Position numbers and translations under genes: made by a program
Source: Paraburkholderia caledonica NBRC 102488
GTDB taxonomy: Bacteria; Pseudomonadota; Gammaproteobacteria; Burkholderiales; Burkholderiaceae
Reading direction: 5' to 3'
Length of the DNA stretch: 64,000 nt
Assembly (NCBI RefSeq): GCF_000685095.1
Contig: NZ_BAYE01000006.1
Span: forward strand, 62,001 to 126,000
Shown: in pieces, positions 1 to 9,292 of the stretch
Numbering within the stretch: position 1 is the first letter of the stretch
Layout: every line of letters starts with the position of its first letter
Notes under the pieces: generated by a model
The model's input: only the letters and a program-made list of their open reading frames with translations
Databases searched by the model: none
Told to the model about the DNA's origin: nothing

Positions 1-426
1 TGCATTTGCCTTCGCCTGTGCGAAGTCGAGCGTGGCCGGCGTGCTCTGATACGTGATGCGCAACCGGCGCGCGGCATCGGTCGCATGTTCGAGCGTATCG
101 GCGACGACTACCGCCACCGGCTCGTTGTTGTAATGCACCTGGTTGTCCTGCAGGAGCGACAGTCGACGACCCGCAGGCGGGGCCAGTTGCGCCTTGCCGC
201 CGTTCGGCAGACGCGGCGCATTCTGATGCGTTATGACGAGCAGCACGCCGGGCACGGCCTGCGCGCGGCTTGCATCGATCGACGCAATCGTGCCGCGTGC
301 AATCGTGCTCGTCACGAGCACGGCATGGGCGAGGCGCGCTTCCGGAAATTCCGCGGCATAGCGTGCTTCGCCGGTTACTTTGAGTAGACCGTCGGTGCGG
401 TCGAACGGTTGACCGATCAGCGTCAT
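1..426 (-). CDS. paoC: Aldehyde oxidoreductase molybdenum-binding subunit PaoC (N-terminal part)
   Basis: Only the first 142 residues are in the window; the gene continues past the left edge. They open with MTLIGQPFDRTDGLLKVTG and continue through the segment typical of the large molybdopterin subunit of the xanthine dehydrogenase family. In PaoABC enzymes this subunit binds the molybdenum cytosine dinucleotide cofactor and oxidises aldehydes to acids in the periplasm. The ATG overlaps the stop of the upstream FAD-subunit gene by four bases (ATGA), so the two are translationally coupled. The subunit identity rests on this N-terminus and on the order Fe-S, FAD, Mo of the three genes. Confidence 0.9.
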   Translation of the reverse strand, partial: MTLIGQPFDRTDGLLKVTGEARYAAEFPEARLAHAVLVTSTIARGTIASIDASRAQAVPGVLLVITHQNAPRLPNGGKAQLAPPAGRRLSLLQDNQVHYNNEPVAVVVADTLEHATDAARRLRITYQSTPATLDFAQAKANA

Positions 427-1424
427 GCGACACCTCCTGCGCGGCCGGCGGCCTGATTCACTGCACGCACGATCGCGCGTTGCGCGAGCTGCACCTTGAA
501 GCGGTTGTCGGCGAGCGGCCGGGCATCGCGCAACGCGGCGGCAGCGGCGTTGGTGAGCGCGGCTTGTGTCAGCGGCTGTCCGTTCAGCATCTGTTCCGCT
601 GCGCTCGCGCGCCACGGTTTGTGCGCGACGCCGCCCAATGCAATGCGCGCGGTCTGCACGCGCTCGCCGTCCATCTGCAAGGCGGCGGCCACCGAGACCA
701 GGGCGAATGCGTAACTGGCGCGGTCACGCACTTTCAGGTAATGCGAATGCGCGCTGAAAAGCGGTGGCGGCAGATCCACCGCGGTAATCAACTCGCCGGG
801 ACGCAACGTGGTGTCGACATCGGGTCTGTCGCCCGGAAGCCGATGGAATTCGGCGAACGGAATGCTTCGCTCCCCGGCCGGGCCACTCACGCGAACCACC
901 GCATCGAGCGCGGCCAGCGCCACGCTCATGTCCGACGGGTTGACCGCGACGCACTGCGGGCTCGCGCCGAGAATCGCGTGCATGCGGTTGTGCCCTTCGA
1001 GCGCCGCGCAGCCGCTGCCCAATACGCGCTTGTTGCACTGGGAAAAAGCGGTGTCGTAGAAGTATGCGCAGCGGGTACGTTGCAGCAGATTCCCGCCGAC
1101 CGTCGCCATATTGCGCAATTGCGACGACGCGCCCGACAAGAATGCTTGCGATAACAACGGATACTGTTCGCGCACCAACGCATGGTTCGCGGCGTCGCTA
1201 TTGCGCACGAGTGCGCCGATGCGAATGCCGCCGTCGGGCAGCGTCGTCACGCCGTCGAGTCCGCCGATATGCGTGATGTCGATAAGCCGCACCGGCCGCT
1301 CGACACCTCCCTTCATCAGATCGAGCAGATTCGTGCCGCCGCCGATGAACACCGCGCCCGGTTGCTGCACGGCGCGCACTGCGCCGGCGACATCGGCGGC
1401 GCGTTCGTAGGTAATCGCATCCAT
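423..1424 (-). CDS. paoB: Aldehyde oxidoreductase FAD-binding subunit PaoB
   Basis: This 333-residue protein is the electron-transfer FAD subunit of a PaoABC-type periplasmic aldehyde oxidoreductase. The FAD-binding glycine stretch FIGGGTNLLDLM lies near residues 26-37 and TVGGNLLQRTRC near 108-119. Cysteines at about 119, 130, 139 and 158 match the extra 4Fe-4S cluster segment seen in PaoB but not in ordinary xanthine dehydrogenase FAD subunits. A CGGAG ribosome site precedes the ATG by eight bases. It lies 12 bp after paoA and overlaps paoC by 4 bp, so the three form one operon. Confidence 0.93.
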   Translation of the reverse strand: MDAITYERAADVAGAVRAVQQPGAVFIGGGTNLLDLMKGGVERPVRLIDITHIGGLDGVTTLPDGGIRIGALVRNSDAANHALVREQYPLLSQAFLSGASSQLRNMATVGGNLLQRTRCAYFYDTAFSQCNKRVLGSGCAALEGHNRMHAILGASPQCVAVNPSDMSVALAALDAVVRVSGPAGERSIPFAEFHRLPGDRPDVDTTLRPGELITAVDLPPPLFSAHSHYLKVRDRASYAFALVSVAAALQMDGERVQTARIALGGVAHKPWRASAAEQMLNGQPLTQAALTNAAAAALRDARPLADNRFKVQLAQRAIVRAVNQAAGRAGGVA

Positions 1425-1436
1425 GCCGTCGCTCCG

Positions 1437-2198
1437 TTACGCGTTGTCGCGGTTATCGTGGTTGTCGCGATGGTCACTATGGTCGGCGCCAGCCGTGCCC
1501 GCATTCTGACCACTGCCTTCATGCGCCGCGCGTATCGCGGCAACGATATTTGCATAGGCGCCGCAGCGACAAATGTTGCCGCTCATGCGTTCGCGAATCT
1601 CGTCGTCGGAAAGTTTGGCGGGACGTTGGCGCACATCGGCGGTCACGACGCTCGCCGTGCCGTTGCGAAACTCCTGGAGCAGGGCGGTCGCCGAGCATAG
1701 CTGCCCCGGCGTGCAGTAGCCGCACTGAAACGCATCGTGCTCGATGAACGCGCGTTGCAGCGGGCTCAATGCACCATTGCTCGCGAGCCCTTCGACCGTG
1801 GTGATGGTCTCGCCTTCATGCATCACGGCGAGCGTCAGGCAAGAATTGATGCGGCGTCCGTTGGCGATCACCGTGCATGCGCCGCATTGTCCGCGGTCAC
1901 AGCCTTTCTTCGTGCCCATCAGGCCTGCGTACTCGCGTAATGCATCGAGCAAGGTCACACGCGGTTCGAGTTGCAACGTATACGCACGGCCGTTGACGTT
2001 CAATTCGACGGGACGGGGCGGCACGGGAGCAGGAGTCTGCGCGGGTGGCGCGACAGATGTTTGCGCTTGTGCGCGAAGGTGCGGTGCCGCACCGACAGTC
2101 GCGGCTGCTGCAGCCGATTGTAGAAAACGGCGACGAGAAGGTTGGTGCAAGGCGGCGGCTTCGTCACCCGGATCATGACATTCGTTATCTGTTGCCAT
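1437..2198 (-). CDS. paoA: Aldehyde oxidoreductase 2Fe-2S subunit PaoA, Tat-exported
   Basis: This is the iron-sulfur subunit that passes electrons from the molybdenum site through two 2Fe-2S clusters. A twin-arginine signal (SRRRFLQSAAAAATVG, about residues 21-36) sends the folded complex to the periplasm. The plant-type ferredoxin cysteines are in CDRGQCGACTV, and the second cluster is formed by CGYCTPGQ and NICRCGAY. At 253 residues it is longer than usual. The excess is a C-terminal tail ending DHSDHRDNHDNRDNA, encoded by degenerate 9-bp repeats, which is not part of the family fold. It is the first gene of the paoABC operon. Confidence 0.93.
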   Translation of the reverse strand: MATDNECHDPGDEAAALHQPSRRRFLQSAAAAATVGAAPHLRAQAQTSVAPPAQTPAPVPPRPVELNVNGRAYTLQLEPRVTLLDALREYAGLMGTKKGCDRGQCGACTVIANGRRINSCLTLAVMHEGETITTVEGLASNGALSPLQRAFIEHDAFQCGYCTPGQLCSATALLQEFRNGTASVVTADVRQRPAKLSDDEIRERMSGNICRCGAYANIVAAIRAAHEGSGQNAGTAGADHSDHRDNHDNRDNA

Positions 2199-2353
2199 AA
2201 CGTTCTATTGACTCCGCTGAAAGGTCAATGCAGGCTGACGATGCGTCGGTATCCGAAGCTTCGCGTCCAACAACCGAGGGTAACAAATCCGGCGCAGTTG
2301 CGTGAACAACGCTGACGCAAAACGGTATTGTGAAAATAACGGAGACAGCACAT

Positions 2354-4453
2354 ATGAGATCACCCATTGGAGTCGGGCACGCGCTTCCCCTTGCAATCGT
2401 TGTCGCTCTCGGTGTGAGCGCCTGCCACGGCGACCACGACGACAGCACGCCGCAGCCGCAAGCCAACGTCCTGCCCAGCTTCATCGCGGGCACCGTCAGG
2501 ACGCAGTCATATGACGGCAATAGTGACGACCTGCTCACGGCGGGACTCGGTAAAACTGGCCTCGCTTCAGCCGCTGCTCCCGCGATTGCCAACGCCGCGC
2601 AACCGACAGCGGCGGAGCTGCGCCGACTCGCGATCTGGTCGAACTATCGCGCGCTCGTCGACATGACGAGCAACGGCGGCTATGGGCGCTTCTGGGGTCC
2701 CAATGTCGATGTGAACGGCAACGACACGTTGGGCGAAGGCAAGATAGCGGGCAAGGAGTACCTCGCTTTCGCGGACGACGGCAGCGGTAAGCAGAATGTC
2801 AGCGTGCTCGTGCAAATTCCGGCGAGCTTCAATGCGGATCAACCGTGCATCGTCACGGCAACGTCATCGGGTTCTCGCGGCGTGTATGGCGCGATCTCCG
2901 CGGCCGGCGAGTGGGGTCTCAAGCACGGCTGCGCGGTCGCCTACACGGACAAAGGCTCGGGCAACGGCGCGCACGAACTGTCGACGAATCGCGTGACGCT
3001 GATCGACGGCACCTTGCAGGACGCGAACGCTGCGGGCAACGCGAGCCTCTTCACGGCCAACCTGGGCAACACGGATGCCGGCACCTACAACAGCCAGTTC
3101 CCTAACCGGTACGCGTTCAAGCACGCGCACTCACAGCAGAACCCGGAGCAGGACTGGGGCAAGAACACGTTGCAAGCGATCCAGTTCGCGTATTGGGCGC
3201 TCAACGATTCGTATGGAACGTTGAACGGCTCGACGCGCACGGTACGCTATAACCCGGGCAGCATCACGACGATCGCGGCATCGGTGAGCAACGGCGGCGG
3301 TGCGTCGCTCGCAGCCGCCGAGCAGGATACCTCCGGGCTCATTACCGCAGTGGTAGTCGGCGAGCCGCAGATCAACGTGCGCGTGCCCTCGCAAGTGTCG
3401 GTGACTCAGGGCGGTGTCCCCGTGGGCGCATTCGGCAAGCCGCTTGCGGATTACATGACACTCGCGAATCTGCTGGAGCCTTGCGCGGCGCTCGCGCCTG
3501 CCGCGGCCGGCGCGCCGTATCTGACGGCGCTACCGCTTGCCACGACCACCGCGATTCGCACCGCGCGATGTTCGGCGCTCGCGGCTAACGGTGTGATCGC
3601 GGGGGCGGACACCGTCACCCAGGCAACCAATGCGCTCGCGCTGTTGCATCAGAACGGCTACGAGACCGACTCCGACGTGCTACATGCGCCGATGTGGGAT
3701 TCGCAGGCGGTGCCCGCCGTCGCCGTGACTTACGCGAACGCTTATGCGAGAGCGAGCGCGAGCGCGAACCTGTGCAACTTCAGCTTCGGCACGACGAGTT
3801 CGACGGGCGCGGCGGGCGTCACGCCGGCTGTGTCGCCGATGCTCACTGTGTTCGGCAACGGCAATGGTGTCCCGCCCACCAACGGTATCAACCTCGTCTA
3901 TAACGCGGGCACCGCGGGCGCATTCGACCACCGGCTCGCAACCGCCGATGCGAGCTATGCGGGCGCAGCCTGCCTGCGTACGCTGTGGACCAACGGCGGG
4001 CTGACAACGAGCGTTGAAGCGATCAAGGTGAATGCGAATCTGCATGGCAAGCCCACCATCATCGTGCAAGGCCGGGCCGATGCCCTGGTGCCGATCAATC
4101 ACGCGTCGCGGCCCTATGTTGGAACCAACCAGCTGCTCGAAGGCGGCGCAAGCAAGCTCTCGTTCTATGAAATCACGAACGGCCAGCACTTCGACGCGTT
4201 CCTCGGCGTGGCGGGCTTCGACAACCGCTTCGTGCCGCTGCATTACTACAACATTCAGGCGCTCAATCTGATGTGGAGTCATCTGAAGAGCGGCACGCCG
4301 CTGCCGCCGTCGCAAGTGGTTCATACGGTGCCGCGCGGCGGCTCACCCGGCGCTGCTCCAGCATTGACCGTCGCCAACTTGCCGGCGATTGCGGCCAACC
4401 CGGGCGGCAATGCCATCACGGTGTCGAACGGGGCGGTCAACGTGCCGAACTGA
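2354..4453 (+). CDS. D-(-)-3-hydroxybutyrate oligomer hydrolase, lipoprotein
   Basis: This 699-residue protein belongs to the 3HB-oligomer hydrolase family, which cleaves soluble oligomers released from poly-3-hydroxybutyrate into 3-hydroxybutyrate. The start is the ATG with GGAG nine bases upstream, not the in-frame ATG 24 bases earlier. The N-terminus is a lipoprotein signal with lipobox LGVSAC, so an envelope location is expected. The likely nucleophile is Ser 312 in SVSNGGG, and a histidine near the end (NGQHFDAF) could complete the triad. Length and motif match Ralstonia and Burkholderia homologues. A phasin gene at 56.4 kb fits a PHB-storing host. Confidence 0.92.
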   Translation: MRSPIGVGHALPLAIVVALGVSACHGDHDDSTPQPQANVLPSFIAGTVRTQSYDGNSDDLLTAGLGKTGLASAAAPAIANAAQPTAAELRRLAIWSNYRALVDMTSNGGYGRFWGPNVDVNGNDTLGEGKIAGKEYLAFADDGSGKQNVSVLVQIPASFNADQPCIVTATSSGSRGVYGAISAAGEWGLKHGCAVAYTDKGSGNGAHELSTNRVTLIDGTLQDANAAGNASLFTANLGNTDAGTYNSQFPNRYAFKHAHSQQNPEQDWGKNTLQAIQFAYWALNDSYGTLNGSTRTVRYNPGSITTIAASVSNGGGASLAAAEQDTSGLITAVVVGEPQINVRVPSQVSVTQGGVPVGAFGKPLADYMTLANLLEPCAALAPAAAGAPYLTALPLATTTAIRTARCSALAANGVIAGADTVTQATNALALLHQNGYETDSDVLHAPMWDSQAVPAVAVTYANAYARASASANLCNFSFGTTSSTGAAGVTPAVSPMLTVFGNGNGVPPTNGINLVYNAGTAGAFDHRLATADASYAGAACLRTLWTNGGLTTSVEAIKVNANLHGKPTIIVQGRADALVPINHASRPYVGTNQLLEGGASKLSFYEITNGQHFDAFLGVAGFDNRFVPLHYYNIQALNLMWSHLKSGTPLPPSQVVHTVPRGGSPGAAPALTVANLPAIAANPGGNAITVSNGAVNVPN

Positions 4454-4475
4454 TGGTGGCTGCGTGTCGATAGCG

Positions 4476-4510
4476 GACCACGTGCGCGGTGCCTGATCGC
4501 GCGCGTGGTC
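4476..4510 (+). terminator. Candidate hairpin after the oligomer hydrolase
   Basis: Arms 4476-4488 and 4498-4510 pair over 13 positions with one G-T wobble around a 9-base loop, 22 bases after the stop codon. There is no T-run, so Rho-independent termination is uncertain. Confidence 0.4.
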
Positions 4511-4584
4511 GCTACGTCAAACACCTGGCCGGGTATGAACGATGCTACCTGTATTCGAAATCAAGCGCGTTCAGAGGACAGCCG

Positions 4585-4821
4585 ATGCAGTTCGACTACA
4601 AGCATTTTCACATCGATTGCCGCGCACGCCACGCCGACGAAGGCGTCTACTACGCGCGCGCGAAAGTCACTCGCATACCGCAGAAAAACGAGCAGTTCCG
4701 GTCGCACGATTCCGGCGACATCGACGCTTTCTCGAACGAAGCCGATGCGATCGCCTGCGCAAGGTCGTGGGCAATCGAATGGTGCGATGAGGCAGCCGTG
4801 TCGGGAACGGCGTCGAAATAA
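4585..4821 (+). CDS. Small conserved-type hypothetical protein, 78 aa
   Basis: A 78-residue protein beginning MQFDYKHFHIDC, with an AGAGGA ribosome site seven bases before the ATG. It is acidic and predicted soluble, with no signal peptide or membrane segment. Hydrophilic N-terminal strands are followed by a helical segment (DADAIACARSWAIEWCD-like). I do not recognise a named domain with confidence. It ends 23 bp before the exonuclease III gene on the same strand, so the two may be co-transcribed. Confidence 0.65.
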   Translation: MQFDYKHFHIDCRARHADEGVYYARAKVTRIPQKNEQFRSHDSGDIDAFSNEADAIACARSWAIEWCDEAAVSGTASK

Positions 4822-4844
4822 CTTGCGTTGCAGGAGGAACCGTC

Positions 4845-5654
4845 GTGGCGAGGCTGCGCATTGCGACATTCAACATCAACGGAATCCGTTCGCGGCAGGC
4901 TGCATTGCTGCAATGGCTGGAGCGCGAAGCGCCGGACATTGTCTGCTTGCAGGAACTGAAGGCCGCCGACAGCGCGTTTCCCGCCGACGCATTGCGCGAA
5001 GCGGGCTACCACGCCATCTGGCACGGCCAGAGCGCGTGGAACGGCGTGGCGATTCTGTCGAAGGGCGAGCCGCCGCTCGAAAGCCGCCGTGGCTTGCCGG
5101 GCTTCGAAGAGGACACGCATAGCCGCTATCTGGAAGCGGCCGTCGACGGCGTGCTGGTGTGCTGCCTCTATCTGCCTAACGGCAATCCGCAGCCTGGTCC
5201 GAAGTTCGAGTACAAGCTCAAGTGGTTCGACCATCTGATCGACCATACGGCGAAGCTGCTCAAGAGCGGACATCCGGTCGTGCTGGCCGGCGACTTCAAC
5301 GTTGTGCCTACCGACGAAGACATATACAACCCGCGCTCATGGCTGAAAGACGCGCTGTTGCAGCCGGAAAGCCGCGAACGCTACCGGCGTCTCGTCGCGC
5401 AGGGATGGACGGATTCGCTGCGCACGCATTTCGGCGAGGAGCGGGTCTATACGTTCTGGGATTATTTCCGCCGGCATTGGGACACCAACTCCGGCTTGCG
5501 GATCGATCATATTCTTCTGAGCCCGGACCTCGCGCCGCGCTTGCGCGACGCCGGCGTGGACCGCTGGGTGCGCGGCGAGCCGCATGCGAGCGACCATGCG
5601 CCGACATGGGTCGAGCTGGACATGAGTGCGTCGCGTCGCAAGACGCGTGGCTGA
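4845..5654 (+). CDS. xthA: Exodeoxyribonuclease III (Xth family)
   Basis: A 269-residue AP endonuclease/exonuclease III that cuts DNA at abasic sites and trims 3' blocked ends in base-excision repair. All hallmark motifs are present: FNINGIRSR near the N-terminus, the metal-binding glutamate in QELKAAD, GDFNVVPTDED, and the catalytic histidine in ASDHAPTW. The start is GTG, chosen because AGGAGGA lies seven bases upstream and the protein then begins ARLRIATFNING as in homologues. It is a single cytoplasmic domain of normal length. Confidence 0.95.
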   Translation: MARLRIATFNINGIRSRQAALLQWLEREAPDIVCLQELKAADSAFPADALREAGYHAIWHGQSAWNGVAILSKGEPPLESRRGLPGFEEDTHSRYLEAAVDGVLVCCLYLPNGNPQPGPKFEYKLKWFDHLIDHTAKLLKSGHPVVLAGDFNVVPTDEDIYNPRSWLKDALLQPESRERYRRLVAQGWTDSLRTHFGEERVYTFWDYFRRHWDTNSGLRIDHILLSPDLAPRLRDAGVDRWVRGEPHASDHAPTWVELDMSASRRKTRG

Positions 5655-5667
5655 AGCACGCGTCTTG
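5639..5667. terminator. Inverted repeat over the xthA stop codon
   Basis: Perfect 10-bp arms CAAGACGCGT and ACGCGTCTTG flank a 9-base loop that contains the end of xthA. It lies between convergent xthA and motB and could terminate from either side, though no T-run follows. Confidence 0.45.
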
Positions 5668-5702
5668 CGACTGGCAGTGACGCATCGATGCGAGGGGTAA
5701 CG

Positions 5703-6689
5703 CTAGCGAACTATCGTCGCGCCCGGAGCCGGATGCATGCGCGCTGCGACAGCCGGGATAGCCGAGCTGGCAGGCACGTTTTCATCGATCGACGTACGTC
5801 CGCCGTCGTGGAAGAACGCTTGCTCCGCGGCCTTGTTCATTACGAGAATGCTGATACGCCGATTGGTTGGTTCGTCGACGACATTGCTGTTGAGCGGCAG
5901 TACATCAGCAAGACCGCGCACTTGCAACAGCTTTTCGACGTGCATGCCGCCTGCCACGAGCGCGCGCCGCGCGGCATTCGCGCGCTCGGAAGAAAGCTCC
6001 CAGTTCGAATAGCCGACCGGTCCGCCTGTGTACGCCACGGCGTCGGTGTGCCCCGCGATCGAGATGCGGTTCTCGACGTCGTTGAGCGCGGCGCCGATCT
6101 GCGTGAGTATCGCGACCGCGTAGCTCTGCAGCTTCGGACTGCCCGATGCGAACATCGGGCGGTTCTGCGAATCGACGATCTCGATGCGCAGTCCTTCGTT
6201 CGTAATCGAAATGCGGATCTGATCCTTGAAGGCCTTCAGCGCAGGACTCTGTTCGATCAACGAGACCAGCTTCTCTTTCAGTTGCTGCAAACGGGCCGTG
6301 TCTGCGGGCGCGACGGTCGGCACCACGTTCACAGGAGTGGCGGGTTCGATCTGGGTTTTCTTGCCGTCGCCGGGGCGCGTGTCGGAGATGTCGCGGCCGC
6401 CGCCTTGCACGATGCTCGGCCGCGCGGCTGCCGTTCCTTCGTTGCCGCCGAACAGGCTCGATAACGGCGTGTTGAAGTAGTCTTCGATACCTTGCTTGTC
6501 GAACTTCGACGTCGAGCCGAGCAGCCACATCAGCAGGAAGAACGCCATCATCGCAGTGACGAAGTCGGCATACGCGATTTTCCACGCGCCTCCATGATGC
6601 CCACCGTGGTCGTCGCCCTTTTTCGAGCGGCGCACGATGATCGGCGGCGGCGCTTCGTCCTGGGAGCCGCGTGACCTTCTTTGCGTCAT
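5703..6689 (-). CDS. motB: Flagellar motor stator protein MotB
   Basis: A 328-residue stator subunit. After a short cytoplasmic N-terminus with a His/Gly stretch, a single transmembrane helix contains the proton-carrying aspartate in YADFVTAMMAFFLLMW (about Asp 42). The periplasmic part ends in an OmpA-like peptidoglycan-binding domain with the signatures ISIAGHTDAVAY and NRRISILVMNK. It starts inside the last codons of motA (ATGA overlap), the classical motAB arrangement. No chemotaxis genes follow; the next gene is convergent xthA. Confidence 0.95.
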   Translation of the reverse strand: MTQRRSRGSQDEAPPPIIVRRSKKGDDHGGHHGGAWKIAYADFVTAMMAFFLLMWLLGSTSKFDKQGIEDYFNTPLSSLFGGNEGTAAARPSIVQGGGRDISDTRPGDGKKTQIEPATPVNVVPTVAPADTARLQQLKEKLVSLIEQSPALKAFKDQIRISITNEGLRIEIVDSQNRPMFASGSPKLQSYAVAILTQIGAALNDVENRISIAGHTDAVAYTGGPVGYSNWELSSERANAARRALVAGGMHVEKLLQVRGLADVLPLNSNVVDEPTNRRISILVMNKAAEQAFFHDGGRTSIDENVPASSAIPAVAARMHPAPGATIVR

Positions 6690-7573
6690 GACGCGGCTCC
6701 CTCGGTGGCCGGCTTCGGCGATTTGGTCGCGCGCACGGCGTCGTCGAGTTCCTGGAAGCTCGGGCGATCGGCAGTGAACAGCACCTTACGGCCGAACTCT
6801 ACCGCGATGGGCGGTGCATAGCCCGACAGTGAGGCGAGCAGCACCGCCTTCACGCATTGGAACGGCTTCGCTTCGGCACGGCCCTTTGCGTTCAGCAGAT
6901 CGGCGAGCGGACCGATGAAGCCATACGCGAGAAGAATGCCGAGGAACGTGCCGACCAGGGCACCCGCGATCATCTCGCCGAGCACGGCGGGCGGCGCGCC
7001 GACCGAACCCATGGTGTGAACCACGCCCATCACGGCGGCCACAATGCCGAAGGCAGGAAGGCCGTCGGCCATCTTCTGGATGGCATTGGCCGCCACCGAC
7101 GCTTCCGCGTGATGCGTGGCCAGTTCTTCATCCATCAGGTCCTGTACTTCGAGCACGTTGACGTTGCCGCCCGACATCATGCGCAAATAGTCGACGATAA
7201 AATCCAGCAGATGATGGTCGGCGAGAACGTGCGGATACTTCTGGAAAATCACGCTTTCTTCCGGCGCAAAGACGTCGGCTTCGAGCGACATCATGCCTTC
7301 CTTGCGTGCCTTCTGAAGCAACTCGTAAAGCAGCGCGATCAGTTCCAGATATTTTTCTTTCGTGTAGCCGCCGCCCTTGAAGCACGAAGGAATCGCCTTG
7401 AGGGTTTTCCTCAACGTCGAAGTCGGATTGCTCACTACGAACGCGCCGATTGCCGCGCCGAAAATGCATAGCAATTCGAACGGTTGAATGAGCGCCGGCA
7501 AATGACCGCCCACGCCAATAAAGCTCCCAATGACGGAGCCAATTACCAACAGCCAGCCAATCGCAACAAACAT
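6686..7573 (-). CDS. motA: Flagellar motor stator protein MotA
   Basis: A 295-residue inner-membrane stator subunit with four predicted transmembrane helices (the first is MFVAIGWLLVIGSVIGSFIG). The cytoplasmic loop carries charged residues for rotor contact, and the last helices include GIVAAVMGVVHTMG and GALVGTFLGILLAYG. The open frame continues further upstream, but the ATG at 7573 has GGAGA seven bases ahead and gives the exact length of E. coli MotA. With MotB it forms the proton-driven A5B2 motor unit. Confidence 0.95.
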   Translation of the reverse strand: MFVAIGWLLVIGSVIGSFIGVGGHLPALIQPFELLCIFGAAIGAFVVSNPTSTLRKTLKAIPSCFKGGGYTKEKYLELIALLYELLQKARKEGMMSLEADVFAPEESVIFQKYPHVLADHHLLDFIVDYLRMMSGGNVNVLEVQDLMDEELATHHAEASVAANAIQKMADGLPAFGIVAAVMGVVHTMGSVGAPPAVLGEMIAGALVGTFLGILLAYGFIGPLADLLNAKGRAEAKPFQCVKAVLLASLSGYAPPIAVEFGRKVLFTADRPSFQELDDAVRATKSPKPATEGAAS

Positions 7574-7753
7574 ATATTCTCCATAATCTTGCGCGCCGCA
7601 CGTTGTGAGAATGAGCCCTTGGTCAAGGGCATTTGCGTGCGTCACTGAATTTCCGCATGTACTGGTAAACGGCTCGAAAGGGTGATTGCTGAAGAGCGTG
7701 AACTGACCGGAATTCAAATATTGCGGGGCGCCGCTCGCGCATTCATCCGGCAT

Positions 7754-7781
7754 CGGTAAAAGCGCCCGCACTTTTTTACCG
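7754..7781. promoter_or_regulatory. Inverted repeat upstream of motA
   Basis: Perfect 8-bp arms CGGTAAAA and TTTTACCG are separated by 12 bases, in the 278-bp gap between divergent motA and the DUF2252 gene. It could be an operator. Read leftwards, TAAA followed by CCGAT also loosely resembles a sigma-28 flagellar promoter, but the spacing is 2 bases too long. Confidence 0.35.
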
Positions 7782-7851
7782 GTTGCTCTGCTAGCATGCA
7801 GTGCGACCCGCGTCAGGGCTCCTCGACGGTGAACTCTCAAGAGGAACGGAG

Positions 7852-9270
7852 ATGACTATGAAAGCCAGCACCATTGCGGAGCGCGAGGCCCGCGGCCGTG
7901 CCGCCCGCGAAAAATCGAAGCGGTCGAGTCATAAAACGGTGGGTGCATTAGAGCGCGATCCAATCGAGCTTATTAAGCAAAGCAGCGAAGGCCGGGTGCA
8001 GAACCTCGTGCCGCTGCGCTACGGACGCATGGCCGTGTCGCCGTTCACGTTCTTTCGCGGGACCGCGAACCTGCAAGCTCACGATCTAAGCCAGGTTCAC
8101 GACAACGGCCTGACCATGCCGATCTGCGGAGACGGGCATCTGATGAACTTCGGCGGCTTCGCGACGCCCGAGCGCCAACTGGTTTTCGACCTGAACGATT
8201 TCGACGAAGTGTCGGTGGGCCCATTCGAATGGGACCTCAAGCGCCTTGCCGCAAGCATCGTGCTGGCCGCGCGTCACATGCGCCTGAGCCGCGGCACAGC
8301 GGAGAATCTGGTGATGACCGCCATGAGCGAATATCGCAATCGCATGGCGCAATACGCACAATGCGGCGCGCTGGAACTCTGGTATGAGCGCATTACCTTC
8401 GACCGCATGGCGGAGACGGCGCTTTCGCCGGAGCGCCGCCGCGCTGTGCGCCGCGGCATGGAGAAGGCCGCGAGCCGCACGCACGAAAGTCTGTTCGAGA
8501 AGATGGCCGAGCATGACGGCGAGCGCTGGGTGATTCGCGATGCGCCGCCTGCGCTTTTTCACGTGCTCGGCTCGAACACGCTCTTCACCGCCGAAGAGAC
8601 CGATGAACTGAAGGGCTCGCACGGACACAAGATACTCGACGGCATGTGGAGCGAGTACATGAAGACGATGTCGCATGACCGGCGCGAACTGCTTGGTCAG
8701 TTCAGCGTGCAGGACATCGTATTCAAGGTGGTGGGCGTGGGCAGCGTGGGGACGCGCTGCATGGCCGTGCTGCTCGTCGACCCAACGGGCAAGCCGCTTT
8801 TCGTACAGATCAAGGAGGCGAAGCCGTCGGTGATCGCCCGCTACTACAAGTCGCCACCGGTCAAGCATCAAGGCGAGCGCGTGGTGCAGGGGCAGCGCAT
8901 GTTGCAGGCCGCGAGCGACATATTTTTAGGCTGGGCGACGAGTTCGCTCGGCCGGCATTATTACTTCCGTCAATTGCGTGACATGAAGCTGTCGGCCAGC
9001 ATCGAGTTGTTCGACAGCGATCTGCTGGACGGTTACGCGAGGCTATGTGGCTGGGTGATGGCGCGTGCCCATGCAAAAGCGGGCGGCCAGGCGGTCGAAG
9101 TAAGCGCGTATATCGGGCGAGGCGATCAGTTCGCCGAGGCGCTGGCAGCTTACGCGGCGAGCTACGCCGATCAGGTGGAGCGCGACTACGATGTCTTCGT
9201 CAAGGCATGCCGCAGCGGCGTTATCGAGGCGCGCTCGGACGAAGACATGGCGGCGGATTTTCGCATGTGA
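7852..9270 (+). CDS. DUF2252 family protein
   Basis: A 472-residue cytoplasmic protein of the DUF2252 family, which has a kinase-like fold and no established reaction. The family signatures are visible: PFTFFRGTA near residue 60, then CGDGHLMNFGG and VFDLNDFDE, whose Asp, His and Asn look like metal and phosphate ligands of an aminoglycoside-phosphotransferase-type site. The start is ATG at 7852, with GAGGAACGGAG just upstream, rather than the in-frame GTG at 7801. It is transcribed away from motAB and is monocistronic. Confidence 0.88.
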   Translation: MTMKASTIAEREARGRAAREKSKRSSHKTVGALERDPIELIKQSSEGRVQNLVPLRYGRMAVSPFTFFRGTANLQAHDLSQVHDNGLTMPICGDGHLMNFGGFATPERQLVFDLNDFDEVSVGPFEWDLKRLAASIVLAARHMRLSRGTAENLVMTAMSEYRNRMAQYAQCGALELWYERITFDRMAETALSPERRRAVRRGMEKAASRTHESLFEKMAEHDGERWVIRDAPPALFHVLGSNTLFTAEETDELKGSHGHKILDGMWSEYMKTMSHDRRELLGQFSVQDIVFKVVGVGSVGTRCMAVLLVDPTGKPLFVQIKEAKPSVIARYYKSPPVKHQGERVVQGQRMLQAASDIFLGWATSSLGRHYYFRQLRDMKLSASIELFDSDLLDGYARLCGWVMARAHAKAGGQAVEVSAYIGRGDQFAEALAAYAASYADQVERDYDVFVKACRSGVIEARSDEDMAADFRM

Positions 9271-9292
9271 CGGGTTGAGCACACGCTGTGAA

